Below, piece after piece: positions 39,501-47,463 of a stretch of 48,106 bases of DNA. How positions within the stretch are numbered: the stretch's first letter is position 1; every line of letters begins with the position of its first letter. Position numbers and translations under genes: made by a program. The notes below the pieces were generated by a model. It was given only the letters and a program-made list of their open reading frames with translations. It had not been told where the DNA came from and did no database searches. This DNA is from Planctomycetaceae bacterium (GTDB taxonomy: Bacteria; Planctomycetota; Phycisphaerae; UBA1845; UTPLA1), in contig WYBU01000055.1 in NCBI GenBank assembly GCA_011525745.1, forward strand, positions 1 to 48,106, given 5' to 3'.

Positions 39501-41297
39501 GGCGGAGTTGTAAGTCCAGTCCTCTTCGCCGCCGCCGGGGCGGTGAGTCGTGTGCGTGCGGTTGCCCGCCGCGTCGTAAGTGTAACTCGTGACGGCGCCG
39601 CGCGCGTCGGTATGAGTGGCGACGAAGCCGGACCCGCAGCCGCAACCGCCGAAGCCCGCTGTGTAAGTGAACGTCTCGGTCAAACTGGGCTGGTCGCCGC
39701 CCAGTGGTCCGGGCTGGCGCGTCACGGCCAGCAGATTGCCGCGCGAGCGGCGATCGGCCGAGGAATTGACGTCCAGCTCGTAGGTCTTTTCCGTCGAATT
39801 GAGATTGGGATGCACGACAAGCGTCGGCATCGAATCGGCGTTGTAGCTCCAGCGTGTCTCGAAATGCTCGGGATCGCTCTGGCGCAGCCGATTGGCCGGG
39901 CGATTCTCCGACTCCGTCGTTATCGCACCCGGATTCGCCCGGCCGGTGAACTCGCGCGCCATCACCAGGCGATTGGCGGCGTCATAGAAGAACTCCTTGA
40001 CGTTGCCGACGCGGTCGTTGACGATCGCTTTGTTCGCGGCGAAGTTGTTTTCGCCGCACGCGCTCTGCGGCACATACGCAATCATGATGCGTTCGTCGAT
40101 TTCGCCCCAGGTCTGTCCCACCACGCGATCGAATTGCCACTCGACGGGTTCCTGCGATTCGGAGTAGGTATTACGAAGCCAGGTCCGGCCCCCGGGATCG
40201 GTGATTGTCAGCAGGTTGTGATTCAGGTGCTCGTCGGCGAAGCCCCGCGAGTAGGTATAAACCGTTCTTTTTCCATCCGGAAAGTCGTTGCCGTTGGGTG
40301 TGCCGACCACTACCGGGCCGCGCGCGCTTTTTAGATCGCCGGTCGAGCCGTCCGCGTCATTTTCCTGATAGTATTCATAGATGACTTGCCGGCCGGTAAA
40401 ATCAGTGACGCTCGCAATGTTGCCGTCCGCGTCGTAGCCGACGACCACGTCCCGGCCGAGCGTGTCGGTGATGACGCTCAGCCGCCCCTGGGCGTCGTAT
40501 GCGAAGCTCAGCGTGTTGCCGTTTCGATCGACGATGGCGGCGATGCGGCCGGGCGCGATCGGCTCGCTCAGCGAGCGGAAGTTCCATCGGCCCGTGTCGG
40601 AGAAGATCAGCGAATAGGTGCTGTCGGGATTTTCCTGCAACTCGCGGAAGTACTCGTCGCGGCCCCACTTGCCGTTGGTTTGCAGCGCATAGACGTCAGC
40701 CCGCGCGTTGCCGTCGTGCAGGACGCGGTCGGGGCCGGCCGCCTCAAGATAAATGTTATAAGAAAAATCCCATCCGTGGCCCAACGCCGTGCTCGGACCG
40801 TGGCGCGAACGGTATTTGCGCGCCCAGATGAAGTCCAGCCCGCGCCCCCGGATGCGCAGATCGACGGCCGAGTGATGGAACTCGCCGTTGAAGAAATAGA
40901 TCGAGTTCGCCACGCCGCGGTCCGGGCGGCCTTCGCACGCTCCGCCTTCGCGGCATGGGGCGGCCGTCGGCGTTTCCAACGTTCCCGGCTCGTACGGCGC
41001 CGGAACCGGGGCGCAAGGCCCGGGCGACAGCAGCGTGGCGACGAACAGCGGCACGTCCAGAACGTCCACCTGCGAATCGCCGTTGTGATCGGCGCATCGG
41101 CAGCCGGGGCCGATGGCCGGGCCGTCGAAGAGGCATCGCACGAACCCGTCGATATCCGAGCCATCGCGCACGACGTTGCCCGTCATGTCGCCCGGACAGG
41201 CGCACGGACATTGGCCGACGGCGGGGGCGGCGTGAGCCAGTAGGAGCAGCAACGGAGGCAATCCCCGACCGATGGCGCGGATCGATGCGCGGAACAT
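33525..41297 (-). CDS. giant RHS/YD-repeat surface protein with nested domains
   Basis: The 2590-residue secreted protein starts with a signal peptide (1-28) and a dockerin-like pair (DMTGNVVRDGSDIDGFVRCL, DHNGDSQVDVLDVPLFV; about 35-90). DUF6531-like sequence and a long series of YD repeats (YDxxGNxxxxTD) follow, from about 120 to 1770. Two non-RHS inserts interrupt the shell. One is a LamG/concanavalin-like domain at about 1420-1620. The other, about 500 residues at 1778-2283, contains two tandem proprotein-convertase P-domain-like units (WTLTIADWSAQDLGNLANWQ, THTWVGDLRIELTGPNG). The RHS core closes with NPFTFHGHFLEAESSLYWCG. The tail has an EF-hand-like stretch, a coiled coil (about 2350-2420), an Ala/Gly-rich helix and a Cys-rich end (about 2510-2590). 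RHS shells encapsulate C-terminal toxins or act as adhesins. No immunity gene follows. Confidence 0.9.
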   Translation of the reverse strand: MFRASIRAIGRGLPPLLLLLAHAAPAVGQCPCACPGDMTGNVVRDGSDIDGFVRCLFDGPAIGPGCRCADHNGDSQVDVLDVPLFVATLLSPGPCAPVPAPYEPGTLETPTAAPCREGGACEGRPDRGVANSIYFFNGEFHHSAVDLRIRGRGLDFIWARKYRSRHGPSTALGHGWDFSYNIYLEAAGPDRVLHDGNARADVYALQTNGKWGRDEYFRELQENPDSTYSLIFSDTGRWNFRSLSEPIAPGRIAAIVDRNGNTLSFAYDAQGRLSVITDTLGRDVVVGYDADGNIASVTDFTGRQVIYEYYQENDADGSTGDLKSARGPVVVGTPNGNDFPDGKRTVYTYSRGFADEHLNHNLLTITDPGGRTWLRNTYSESQEPVEWQFDRVVGQTWGEIDERIMIAYVPQSACGENNFAANKAIVNDRVGNVKEFFYDAANRLVMAREFTGRANPGAITTESENRPANRLRQSDPEHFETRWSYNADSMPTLVVHPNLNSTEKTYELDVNSSADRRSRGNLLAVTRQPGPLGGDQPSLTETFTYTAGFGGCGCGSGFVATHTDARGAVTSYTYDAAGNRTHTTHRPGGGEEDWTYNSAGQVTSHTLPANAGGHRRVDTYSYYASGPQTGYVQTEVIDSAGFALTTTYEYDAVGNMTRRVHPDGEDSLTTFNELDQPVRKLTREVTLGGVRFETQTWYDANDNIIRTDIDNRDETGALLPNTQFSTIYEYDILDHPVRVCHEVGDAALSNTQLTCADMPGGDSITVEYAYDANRNRALTRFGEATGGADAFNTLTMQYDERDRLFRTIRSADSPDHATDQSDYDGNGNMVAEHQGLEGVPRITTYAYDGYDRRTSMTDPMGNVTSMHYDANGNTTIQRQDGELLDVPGGAANARLSEVTYQYDAMDRRTRADAAHFVTPSQAPIGDGFSTMQWTYADNGQVTTLSTDLPGHVTIYAYDTANRRSRVTDAGGNTVDYVYDLDSNVSQIVEVDRSDLGNPDQTFTTAYTYDGLDRRTTVVDNVGNTHQFSYDSRGNRVVHTDARGNVTRYEYDGLNRLIRTVRDMDGDGPDDAQPGDGNPDIVTTQTWDRSSRLTSQTDDNGHTTTYQYDSLNRRITVDYADCTAETMTYDVHDNLVATIDANGSVTTRTYDLNNRMTGVTVVPGAGVSADTTNEVYQYDGLSRLIRAEDNDSLVTRGSATTSGYDSLGNVLSETQQRLNPDGPPRVIVSQFDGEGNRIQLDYPSGRVVQWVHDLLDRPTLVRQLAPFLTIATYQYIGPFRIERRDYTAGAAARRFEPQYDGIRRLIRTRHFRVADGATIDDRSYAHDPMHNKTQAVDLVADSVRTHSYDAASRLTYTVDAPSNVAPFSIQYGLDGVGNRQSVIGGLHPGAYTMDPTLCEPGDLQMNQYTTTPPSTADATGGTSEPAELLAEPFDYPDGNLVGNGAWTAHSGAGNVPVQVIGGQARLQQGGGSREDVNALLGATMGPGDKFYAAFDLINTGGNGTVYFAHFKDAGTTNFSARVFITNNGLGNFTIGLSGTSATVAATWPAGLTLGTTYRIVTSYEYATGNVELWVDPVDQNSPRITATGGANLAILSYALRQAAPSTGTSTQMIDNLCVSESFETARTCATPPAPPQPSHHLYDANGNLTDTFSSPRHYTYDYRNRLVQFSDDGTGQISTYRYDSLGRRIEKNVAGNVTRFYYDGGDLIEEQNAADATVATYVYSKAADGRVQMQRGGLDYYYHTDDLGSTRALTDNTGVVVERYDYEDYGAPTIVSSGAVTQPPGGPAGHFSDLDPVPAGQQVIADDFQFPLATNLTSLRWWGLYQDGPANDSFVVTIHSDSGGGGGTLFPEAPPDPVPGLAGGAVYVPTGDLGAQANPLPAAGQPVDGQWTLTIADWSAQDLGNLANWQISYFQSGLPMQSGGSGGAIPDGPSGCGNAPGAPLLSHIFLPPGATGPISVDLNITHTWVGDLRIELTGPNGFNTTLIDRPGGTTGTCGSGADLVVSQHPYRWSAPAGSSALFSETPSNPVPGQPGGAVYQPTGDLGQPANPLPTSGPLDGQWTLTITDWSAADLGNLASWQISYDLSGSTAQSSGPGGAIPDGPSGCGNAPGPALMSPIVLPPGATGPMTVDLYITHTYVGDLRIELTGPNGYATTLIDRPGGTIGTCGAGSDFVVSQHPYRWSNVVAGGSPDTQLYQTALGPATRSPWPGGGFQYDAPLNPPFAAQAGVRYWISIANNLPGQPAWSWRISSPANHAAASSPGPSGPWTPTGDDMAFVLNPLPASGNPFTFHGHFLEAESSLYWCGGAFLSSDIGEYIHRSPAFDQDGDGFLEAPDANGDGFPDFTRYNEATIEKAFGMGFGTNYALAYMGNNPTSAMFAMGGGEEEIRRKIAEIEEMLRRLNDALSKEYRENVIRYLEEMRRQLQGRLAHLQNVLRAILAAAGAGAGAAGAGAGAAGGGGAATGAASTGAIVAAAKTAAIGAGVVIVGAGLGTGAGLLYEYIEARFITPDVCTPLGCDSNDRTTHEVSSWYLYNGGIKIENKANEYCKENTTCTGKCPDGSECKPFASVTSYKHSWYSWTAKFRCECGCK
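34750..35765 (-). repeat. two tandem ~513-bp repeats encoding P-domain-like units
   Basis: Two near-identical units, offset by 513-516 bases, encode P-domain-like repeats of about 171 residues in the RHS protein. A marker element, GCCGCCGGGGCGGTCGATCA, occurs at 34812 and 35325. The similarity is strong at both DNA and protein level, implying recent duplication or gene conversion. Confidence 0.8.
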
Positions 41298-41571
41298 GAC
41301 CGGCTCCTTTCACGCGAGATGTGAGAACGAACCTCGGTCAGATAAAGGGGCGCGGCAGATGATTGGGCGCGGACGTTGCGATTTCGTAACCGAGGAATAG
41401 GCCCGCAAGTGACTCTTCAGCCTACCCCGTCGAGCCGGGCAAAGTCAAGGATTTTCCGGCGAGCGTACCGGCTTGTTCCTCCCGTTCCGCCCGCCTAAAG
41501 TGGAACGTCGATTGCAAGTTGCACACGCGCTCGGCTTGCCCCGCCGACCGTTAACGGAAAGACCCGCGTTC

Positions 41572-44500
41572 ATGTCCTCGCCTGACTTCGAGCGACTCGA
41601 ACATCGCATCCGCCAGATCGGCCGCGACATTTTCGCGCGCGCCCGCCGCGCCGAGCCGTCGCCCCTGCGCCTCGCATGGTGGCAGCGGCAGTTCCTCGAC
41701 TGGGTCATGCAGGACGAATCGCTGAAGGTGCAGCTTTTCCGCTTCATCGAGGCCATGCCGCAGCTTCGCGGTCCGCGGGCGGTCGCCGCGCACCTGCGCC
41801 AATACCTGCGCGGCGAACGCCACAACGGCCGCAGCCTCCCGCCGCTGATCGACGTGGCGACCGGCTATTCCTCCGACGACTCGGTCCACGCCCGCGCGGT
41901 GGCGCTGGCGGCGCAGGTCGGCTCGATGCAGATGGCCGGTCAGTTCATTGCGGGGGCGACGCCGGCCGAGGCGGTTGCGTCGATTCTTCGGCTGCGCCGC
42001 GCGGGGATGACGTTCACGCTCGACGTGCTGGGCGAGACCGTGCTGTGCGGCGCCGACGCCGACGCGTTCGCGCGGCTGTACCTGGAACTGATCGACGCCC
42101 TGTCGGAATCCGCGCCGGCCTGGCCGGCCAACCCGCTGCTGGACGCCGCGCCGTTCGGCCCGCTGCCGCGCGTCAATCTGTCGATCAAGCTCAGCGCGCT
42201 GTCGCCGAAATTCGATCCGCTGGCGGCCGAGCGCGTGACCGAGGCGATTCTGGGCCGGCTGCGGCCGGTGCTGCGGCGCGCCCGCGAGAAGGGCGCGTTC
42301 GTCAACATCGACATGGAGCACTACGCGGTCAAGGACCTGACGTACGACATCTTCATGCGCGTCATGAGCGAGCCGGAGTTCCGCGACTGGGATGACGTCG
42401 GCATCGTCAACCAGGCCTATCTGCGAGACAGCGAGCGCGACCTGCGGCGGCTGATCGCCTGGGTGCGGCAGCGCGGCACACCGATCACGGTGCGGCTGGT
42501 CAAGGGCGCCTATTGGGATTACGAGACCGCGCAGGCCGTCGTGCGCCGCTGGCCGATTCCGGTCTGGACCGACAAGTGGCGATCGGATCGGCATTTCGAG
42601 CGCCAGGCCGGCGTGCTGCTGGACAACCACGAGTGGACGCGGCCGGCGCTTGCCTCGCACAACGTGCGCAGCCTGGCGGCGGCGATGGCCATGGCCGAGC
42701 AGAAGGGCGTGCCGCCGCGAACGCTGGAAGTGCAGATGCTGTATGGCATGGGCGATCCGCTGAAACAGGCCCTCATCGAGCTGGGGCAGCGCGTGCGGAT
42801 CTACACGCCGTTCGGCGAGCTGATGCCGGGCATGGCATACTTCATCCGCCGCTTGCTGGAGAACACGGCCAACGAGGGATTCCTGCGACAGAGCTTCAGC
42901 GAACACGTGCCCGAAGACGTGCTGCTGGCGCCGCCCGGTCCGCGTCCGGACCGCCGCCGCACGCCGTTGCCGCAGGCTCACGCTTACGATCCCGATGAGG
43001 ATGACCCGATGACGCCGTTCCTGAACGAGCCGGATACGGACTTCACCGACGCGCGCGTTCGCCGTCACATGGCCGACGTGCTGCGCACGCTGCCGCGCGA
43101 CGAGCGGCTGCCCGCGTTTGTCGCGGGTCGGCGCTGCGAAGGCGGCGCCTGGCACGAGTGCCGCAATCCCGCGTTGCCGGCCGAGGTGGTGACGCGAGTG
43201 GCGATGTGTATGCCGGAGATGGTCGACGACGCCGTTCGCGCGGCGCAGGCCGCGCAGCCTCGGTGGGCGGATGAGCCGCCGGGCCGCCGCGCGGCGATTC
43301 TGACCGAGACGGCGGCGCGGCTGCGTCAACGGCGATTCGAGTTCGCGGCGCGGCTGATTCTCGAAGCGGGCAAGACGTGGCGCGACGCCGATTCGGAAGT
43401 GTCGGCGGCCATCGACGCGCTGGAGTTCCATGCGCGCGAAATCGAGCGCCTCACCGCGCGGCCGCGCCTGCGGCACGTGCCGGGCGAAAACAACGAGCAC
43501 GACTACGTGCCGCGCGGCGTGGCGGCGGCGATCGGCGGTTCGTCGCGACCGTTGGCGATCCCGGCGCAGATGCTGGCGGCGGCGCTGGCGGCGGGCAACG
43601 CGGTCGTGTTGAACGCGGGGCTGACGGCGGCCGGCGTGGCAGGGCGGCTGTTTGGCTTGCTCCTGGATGCGGGTCTGCCCGCGCGCGTGGCGCATCTGTT
43701 GTTTGGCGACGCGACGGTCAGCGCGGCAATCGCCGGACATCCGGATATTTCGGTGGTGGCGTCGCTTGGAACGGCGGAACAGACGCGGCACATTGCCGCG
43801 GCCGCGCATGGTGCGGCGACGCCGGCCGGCGCCGCGTGCAAGCGGCTGCTGTTGCTGACGAAGGGCGTCAACACGGTCATCGTCGATGAGAACACCGATC
43901 TGGACGAAGCCGTGCTGGGCACGCTGGCGTCGGGGCTGACGTTCGCAGGGCAGGGACCCGATGCGTGCAGCCGTGTCGTGGTCGTCGGAGCGGCGTACGA
44001 GCGGTTCCGCAATCGACTGATCGCCGCGGCACGGGAGTTCTCGGTCGGCCCGCCGGAAGATCCCTCGCACTCGATGGGGCCGCTGGTCAGCGACGAGGCG
44101 ATGGCCGCGGCGCGAAGCGCGGTGCAGGCCGCACAAGCCGCGGGCCGCGTGCTGGTCGAGCGGCGGCACGACGAACTGTTCGCGCGGACGGGGGGGTTTT
44201 TCTTCGGACCGGTTGTGGTGGAGGTCGCATCGCGCCCATGTGACGCGCCGCACGGGATGGACTGTGCCGCGCCGATTCTCATGTTGTTTCACGCGCCCAC
44301 GCTCGAGGCGGCGATGGAGATGTTGCACGAGGGCGGGCCGGCCGGCGTCGGCGTGTTCTACTCGCGCAGTCCCGAGAACATTCAGCACGTACGCCGCGCG
44401 TTTCGCGGTTCGGCGCTGTTCATCAATCGCCGTTCGACGGCCGGCATCGTCGACCGCCAGCCGATCGGCGGAGCGCGGTCGGCATCGTGCGGCCCGCCGG

Positions 44501-44619
44501 CCGGCGGCGCCGATTATCTGCGCGCGTTCATGGACGTGCGGATCGTCAGCGAGAACGTGATGCGTCACGGCCTAACGCCGGTCGAAGAACCGGAACCGGA
44601 ACACGCCGGGGCGCACTGA
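41572..44619 (+). CDS. putA: PutA-like proline dehydrogenase with degenerate P5C dehydrogenase domain
   Basis: The 1015-residue cytosolic protein has the PutA order. The FAD-dependent proline dehydrogenase barrel (about 70-430) is well kept: FVNIDMEHYAVKDLTYDIF, RLVKGAYWDYE (K311) and YFIRRLLENT (R426, R427). The aldehyde dehydrogenase half (about 490-1000) keeps the fold but has lost the catalytic set. The catalytic Cys of GQKCSAC is P796 in GQGPDACSR. The Glu of the E-x-GGKN motif aligns with L762. The Asn of PWNFP is S658 in GGSSRPLAI, and the Lys of VVLKP is N681. It should therefore oxidise proline to P5C but not P5C to glutamate. ATG 41572 is preferred, as the longer frame to 41473 adds non-conserved residues. 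It diverges from the RHS gene across 274 bases. Confidence 0.9.
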   Translation: MSSPDFERLEHRIRQIGRDIFARARRAEPSPLRLAWWQRQFLDWVMQDESLKVQLFRFIEAMPQLRGPRAVAAHLRQYLRGERHNGRSLPPLIDVATGYSSDDSVHARAVALAAQVGSMQMAGQFIAGATPAEAVASILRLRRAGMTFTLDVLGETVLCGADADAFARLYLELIDALSESAPAWPANPLLDAAPFGPLPRVNLSIKLSALSPKFDPLAAERVTEAILGRLRPVLRRAREKGAFVNIDMEHYAVKDLTYDIFMRVMSEPEFRDWDDVGIVNQAYLRDSERDLRRLIAWVRQRGTPITVRLVKGAYWDYETAQAVVRRWPIPVWTDKWRSDRHFERQAGVLLDNHEWTRPALASHNVRSLAAAMAMAEQKGVPPRTLEVQMLYGMGDPLKQALIELGQRVRIYTPFGELMPGMAYFIRRLLENTANEGFLRQSFSEHVPEDVLLAPPGPRPDRRRTPLPQAHAYDPDEDDPMTPFLNEPDTDFTDARVRRHMADVLRTLPRDERLPAFVAGRRCEGGAWHECRNPALPAEVVTRVAMCMPEMVDDAVRAAQAAQPRWADEPPGRRAAILTETAARLRQRRFEFAARLILEAGKTWRDADSEVSAAIDALEFHAREIERLTARPRLRHVPGENNEHDYVPRGVAAAIGGSSRPLAIPAQMLAAALAAGNAVVLNAGLTAAGVAGRLFGLLLDAGLPARVAHLLFGDATVSAAIAGHPDISVVASLGTAEQTRHIAAAAHGAATPAGAACKRLLLLTKGVNTVIVDENTDLDEAVLGTLASGLTFAGQGPDACSRVVVVGAAYERFRNRLIAAAREFSVGPPEDPSHSMGPLVSDEAMAAARSAVQAAQAAGRVLVERRHDELFARTGGFFFGPVVVEVASRPCDAPHGMDCAAPILMLFHAPTLEAAMEMLHEGGPAGVGVFYSRSPENIQHVRRAFRGSALFINRRSTAGIVDRQPIGGARSASCGPPAGGADYLRAFMDVRIVSENVMRHGLTPVEEPEPEHAGAH

Positions 44620-44637
44620 CCTGGTGTGTGGTTTTTC

Positions 44638-44681
44638 TGAACCGAACCGCGACCCTGAACGCGACCAGGGCGGGAGCGTGA
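44638..44681 (+). repeat. 44-bp direct repeat, copy 1
   Basis: Matches 45209-45252 with a single mismatch. It begins TGAACCGAACCGCGACCCTG and ends GGGAGCGTGA. It lies 18 bases after the putA stop. Confidence 0.85.
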
Positions 44682-44887
44682 CGGGAGCGGCGGGCGGTCG
44701 TCGCGAGGAGCGAAACGATTGACGGTAACTGTTCGCATCGAATCGGGCTTGTCATACAGGTTCTGAGTAAGGAGTCCCGCATGAATAACTGTTACGCTTA
44801 ATAGCGTGAACACCCTGGTTTTAGGCCCTCAGATTGACACCAAGTGCGTAGGTTATTCTTGCGCAACTCCCAAGCGGCTTGCCCGCT

Positions 44888-45178
44888 GGCCGGTCTTCAG
44901 CCGGCCGGTGTTTGCCGCCGGTTTCAACCGGTGGTGCTCGGGCTGCCTTCATCAGTTCATTTTTCCGTGTTCCGTCAGCCTGCTTCAGCCGGTCTTGCTG
45001 CGGGCGCCTGTGAGACTCGATGCATGCTATTTGCCGGAGGACCGAGAGCCAAGCCCGGCTGAAGCCGGCTGAAGGAAAGGAAGAAGCAGTTGATGTACTG
45101 CGGCCAGCGTCCCACCAGCTAAAGCTGGTGGCAAACACGGGTCGGCTGAAGCCGACCCATCAGAGGCGAAGCCCGTGT
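44888..45178. repeat. cluster of palindromic (REP-like) hairpins
   Basis: Stems include GGCCGG/CCGGCC (44888-44906), CCGGTT/AACCGG (44918-44931), CCGGCT-GA-AGCCGG (45055-45068), CCACCAGCT-AA-AGCTGGTGG (45112-45131) and GGGTCGGCT-GA-AGCCGACCC (45139-45158). The last is nested inside ACACGGG/CCCGTGT (45135-45178). The shared inner core with variable outer stems suggests a family of repetitive extragenic palindromes. Confidence 0.75.
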
Positions 45179-45208
45179 CTTGTGCGGCTAGAACGCGTTT
45201 GAAAGACT

Positions 45209-45252
45209 TGAACCGAACCGCGACCCTGAACGCGACCAAGGCGGGAGCGTGA
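45209..45252 (+). repeat. 44-bp direct repeat, copy 2
   Basis: Matches 44638-44681 with one mismatch and bounds the hairpin cluster on the right. Confidence 0.85.
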
Positions 45253-45474
45253 AGAGCGCGGCGGCCACCCGAATGGTCCGTGCCGCAATCGCTGCGGTTT
45301 GTCTACGTCGCGAGCGGTACCCCCGGCGCTTGCGCTTGGGGCTCTGATCAATCGGAACCGTCCGTACCGCGGAACCTGCAAATTCCGAGACAAAAGGACT
45401 CTTCGGTTTCCCATCATCGTCAACCCATCGCTTCGCGGCGGGCCACCCGTCGGCGGGTCGCGCGCCGCGCGCGG

Positions 45475-45879
45475 TCAACTTCCCGTAAACACCGTCGCAC
45501 GATCGACGAAGCACAGCTTGTTGCCGAACGGATCGATCACGTAAAACGACCGCTCCCTCCACGGCCGCCGCACGATCTGACCGGCCGGTTCGCCGTGAAC
45601 GTCGCCCGTCTCGAACGCGGCGCCGGCCTTGCGGCACGCGGCAAGCGTCGCCTCGATGTCGTCGACGGCGAAGTAGAGCCACTCGGAAAGCGGCGTCGGC
45701 GCGTAACCGTCGCCGTCGGCATTCGGATCGAAACAGGCCAGAATCGTGCCGCCGCAGTCGAAGTAGTGGCGGCCGGGCGTGACGCGCATCCCCTTGACGC
45801 CCAGTAGAGTTTCGTAGAACGCCGCGGCGCGGTTGATGTCCGAAACGGGCAGGATCACGCGAAAGAGAGTCGGATTCAC
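45475..45879 (-). CDS. VOC-family (glyoxalase/bleomycin-resistance fold) protein
   Basis: GTG 45879 is chosen because GAGAGG lies 6 bases upstream and the conserved domain starts at once; the frame is open further upstream to 46050 with unrelated sequence. The 134-residue product shows the VOC beta-alpha-beta-beta-beta pattern: FRVILPVSDINRAAAFYETL, then EWLYFAVDDIEATLAACRKA and FYVIDPFGNKLCFVD. VOC enzymes bind a metal and act in glyoxal, antibiotic or dioxygenase chemistry; the substrate here is unknown. It is a monocistronic gene on the minus strand. Confidence 0.85.
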   Translation of the reverse strand: MNPTLFRVILPVSDINRAAAFYETLLGVKGMRVTPGRHYFDCGGTILACFDPNADGDGYAPTPLSEWLYFAVDDIEATLAACRKAGAAFETGDVHGEPAGQIVRRPWRERSFYVIDPFGNKLCFVDRATVFTGS

Positions 45880-45979
45880 GTCGGGCCTCTCGCTGTTGCG
45901 TTGCCGTGCGACTTTTGCGGCGAATGGGCGCTGTTGTCGTCGCGCGACGCTCGGGCCTCGCGTACGAGGCGCGTGCCCA

Positions 45980-46723
45980 TTATTCAGGAAGACAGCCTGA
46001 AGCTCGTATTTCAGCGATGCAGCGCCCACCGGCCGCGAGCGGTGTATCACAACGCTTGTCCAGATGGATTCTGCGGTAACCGCCTTTCACCAAGGAAATG
46101 AGCCATCGCCCGGTTCTTGGGCCCCGCCCATCTCCTAGAACGGGCGAATACGCCCAGGCGATGCCGTAAATGGCGTAAATCCGCCAACTTGAGAGCCTGG
46201 TGTGCGCCGGCTCCCAAGGCCAGTCCCAGGAGACCATGCAGATCAGGCACAACTGGTACAGGAAATTGACCCCGAGCACGATGGCCAGCGACCAGAATGC
46301 CGCCCCAAGCGTTTTGCGTGCGATCCGCCACGCACCGGGCCGCAGCCTCCAAAACGCAATACCGGGAAACATGGCCGCAACGGCCGCGCCCCACATCGGA
46401 ATGCACGTGCACCACCACGTCATGCGCATGGGCTGACCGTAGGCGGGCTGCGAGAGTCCCGGCGGCAGCAGGATGAGTTGCTGGTCTGGATCGAACCGAT
46501 CACGGGCGTATCCGAAGCGTGGATTGATCCAGCCCCAGCTTCGCGCCCAGACCTCCTCGATGAAGCCGATCGGGTGCTCGGCCAGCCGGTGCATCAGCCA
46601 GAATCCGATCGGCAGCCGGATGCAGCCTACGGACACGGCAACGGCGACCAGCCATCCGCATCGGCGCGCGGCGACGCGGATCACGTCCAACTGGCCGGTG
46701 AAAGCCGCTGTTTCAAGTGTCAT
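45980..46723 (-). CDS. multi-pass membrane protein of unknown function
   Basis: ATG 46723 gives 247 residues. Hydrophobic segments occur near 24-45 (WLVAVAVSVGCIRLPIGFWL), 105-125 (MWGAAVAAMFPGIAFW), 140-165 (AAFWSLAIVLGVNFLYQLCL) and a weaker one near 190. The loop between the first and second has an extracytoplasmic look (RSWGWINPRFGYARDRFD). No family is recognised. It starts 5 bases after the stop of the upstream lipoprotein gene on the same strand, so the two are probably co-transcribed. A similar pairing continues upstream with the gene at 47464. Confidence 0.75.
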   Translation of the reverse strand: MTLETAAFTGQLDVIRVAARRCGWLVAVAVSVGCIRLPIGFWLMHRLAEHPIGFIEEVWARSWGWINPRFGYARDRFDPDQQLILLPPGLSQPAYGQPMRMTWWCTCIPMWGAAVAAMFPGIAFWRLRPGAWRIARKTLGAAFWSLAIVLGVNFLYQLCLICMVSWDWPWEPAHTRLSSWRIYAIYGIAWAYSPVLGDGRGPRTGRWLISLVKGGYRRIHLDKRCDTPLAAGGRCIAEIRASGCLPE

Positions 46724-46728
46724 AACGA

Positions 46729-47451
46729 TCAATCCGCGCAAGCGGCCTGGCTGGCGGCCGGGCCGCCGGACGGAGGAATCGAGTATTCAAATAAGTTCCA
46801 GCGCTCTCCACCCCCGGTGAACTGGGTACGTCGGGCATATACAATCCCATCCCGAACCAAATAGACCTCCCGCTTCCAGTCGAATTGACACACCACCACG
46901 TCCTTGTCAGCGATTCGCCCGACGAATTCACCGCGCGTGAAGCCCGCGACGTAGTCGCCCATCAGCAGCGGCGTCTCTTGCAGGAAGTTGAAGCGCTTCC
47001 GGCCGAACATGCACACTTCAGCATACGTCATGTGCTGTAGGTCGTAGCACCTTAGATTAGCAGCGCCGTGCGGCGCGTCGGCCGGGTATCGCTCCTCGCG
47101 TCCGGTGCGATGATTGCGTTCGTGGATCTCGCCGTCCTTCATGGAGATGGAGAAAACCGGCTCGCCGTTGCGGCTGGTGTCGTAAGTGAAACTATCCTTG
47201 GTCATCGACGCCTTGATCGTCAGTGACTCGCCGCCCAGATTGGGCGACTGCCCGACGCTGATCGTAAACGCGGCCTGGGTCGCCGAGAGATAGCGGGCAC
47301 GCACCTGCGCGCCGATTTCTTGCGCCCTGGCCTGCCGCTGGCTGGTGGGGATCTTGCAGTTCTTGATCAGCGCGTCGATCTCGGACTGGCAAGCGCCCAT
47401 CGAAGCGCTCAACACGAGCACGAGCGTCACGCCATGCGGGTATCGCTTCAT
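46729..47451 (-). CDS. lipoprotein of unknown function
   Basis: The 240-residue product has a lipoprotein-type signal ending SMGAC (C21). The mature part begins with a helical stretch (QSEIDALIKNCKIPTSQRQA) and continues beta-rich with motifs such as TISVGQSPNLGGESLTIKAS, VFSISMKDGEI and VYLVRDGIVYARRTQF. A LolA- or outer-membrane-lipoprotein-like beta sheet is possible but not certain. It lies between a membrane-protein gene and a C-terminally anchored protein on the same strand. Confidence 0.75.
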   Translation of the reverse strand: MKRYPHGVTLVLVLSASMGACQSEIDALIKNCKIPTSQRQARAQEIGAQVRARYLSATQAAFTISVGQSPNLGGESLTIKASMTKDSFTYDTSRNGEPVFSISMKDGEIHERNHRTGREERYPADAPHGAANLRCYDLQHMTYAEVCMFGRKRFNFLQETPLLMGDYVAGFTRGEFVGRIADKDVVVCQFDWKREVYLVRDGIVYARRTQFTGGGERWNLFEYSIPPSGGPAASQAACAD

Positions 47452-47463
47452 GGAACTGTGCTC

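Larger units (their letters stand above)
44620..45474. other. gene-free region with hairpin cluster
   Basis: No supported gene lies in these 855 bases. They hold a 44-bp direct repeat at both sides, several perfect hairpins with a shared GGCT-NN-AGCC core, and short spurious frames on both strands. Composition resembles repetitive intergenic DNA seen in large planctomycete genomes. Confidence 0.6.

Noticed and set aside
37140..40334. Two + strand reading frames of 466 and 593 codons antisense to the RHS gene
   Set aside because: They consist of Val/Arg/Gly/Ile-rich repeats that mirror the YD repeats; no signal, domain or ribosome-binding site supports them.
41551..44568. A reading frame of about 1000 codons on the - strand, antisense to putA
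   Set aside because: It is very rich in Arg, His and Gln, has no recognisable domain, and its opposite strand encodes a clearly recognisable PutA. High GC content keeps antisense frames open.
45188..45682. 164-codon - strand frame overlapping the VOC gene and the repeat region
   Set aside because: Arg-rich shadow frame; the conserved VOC domain is in another frame of the same strand.
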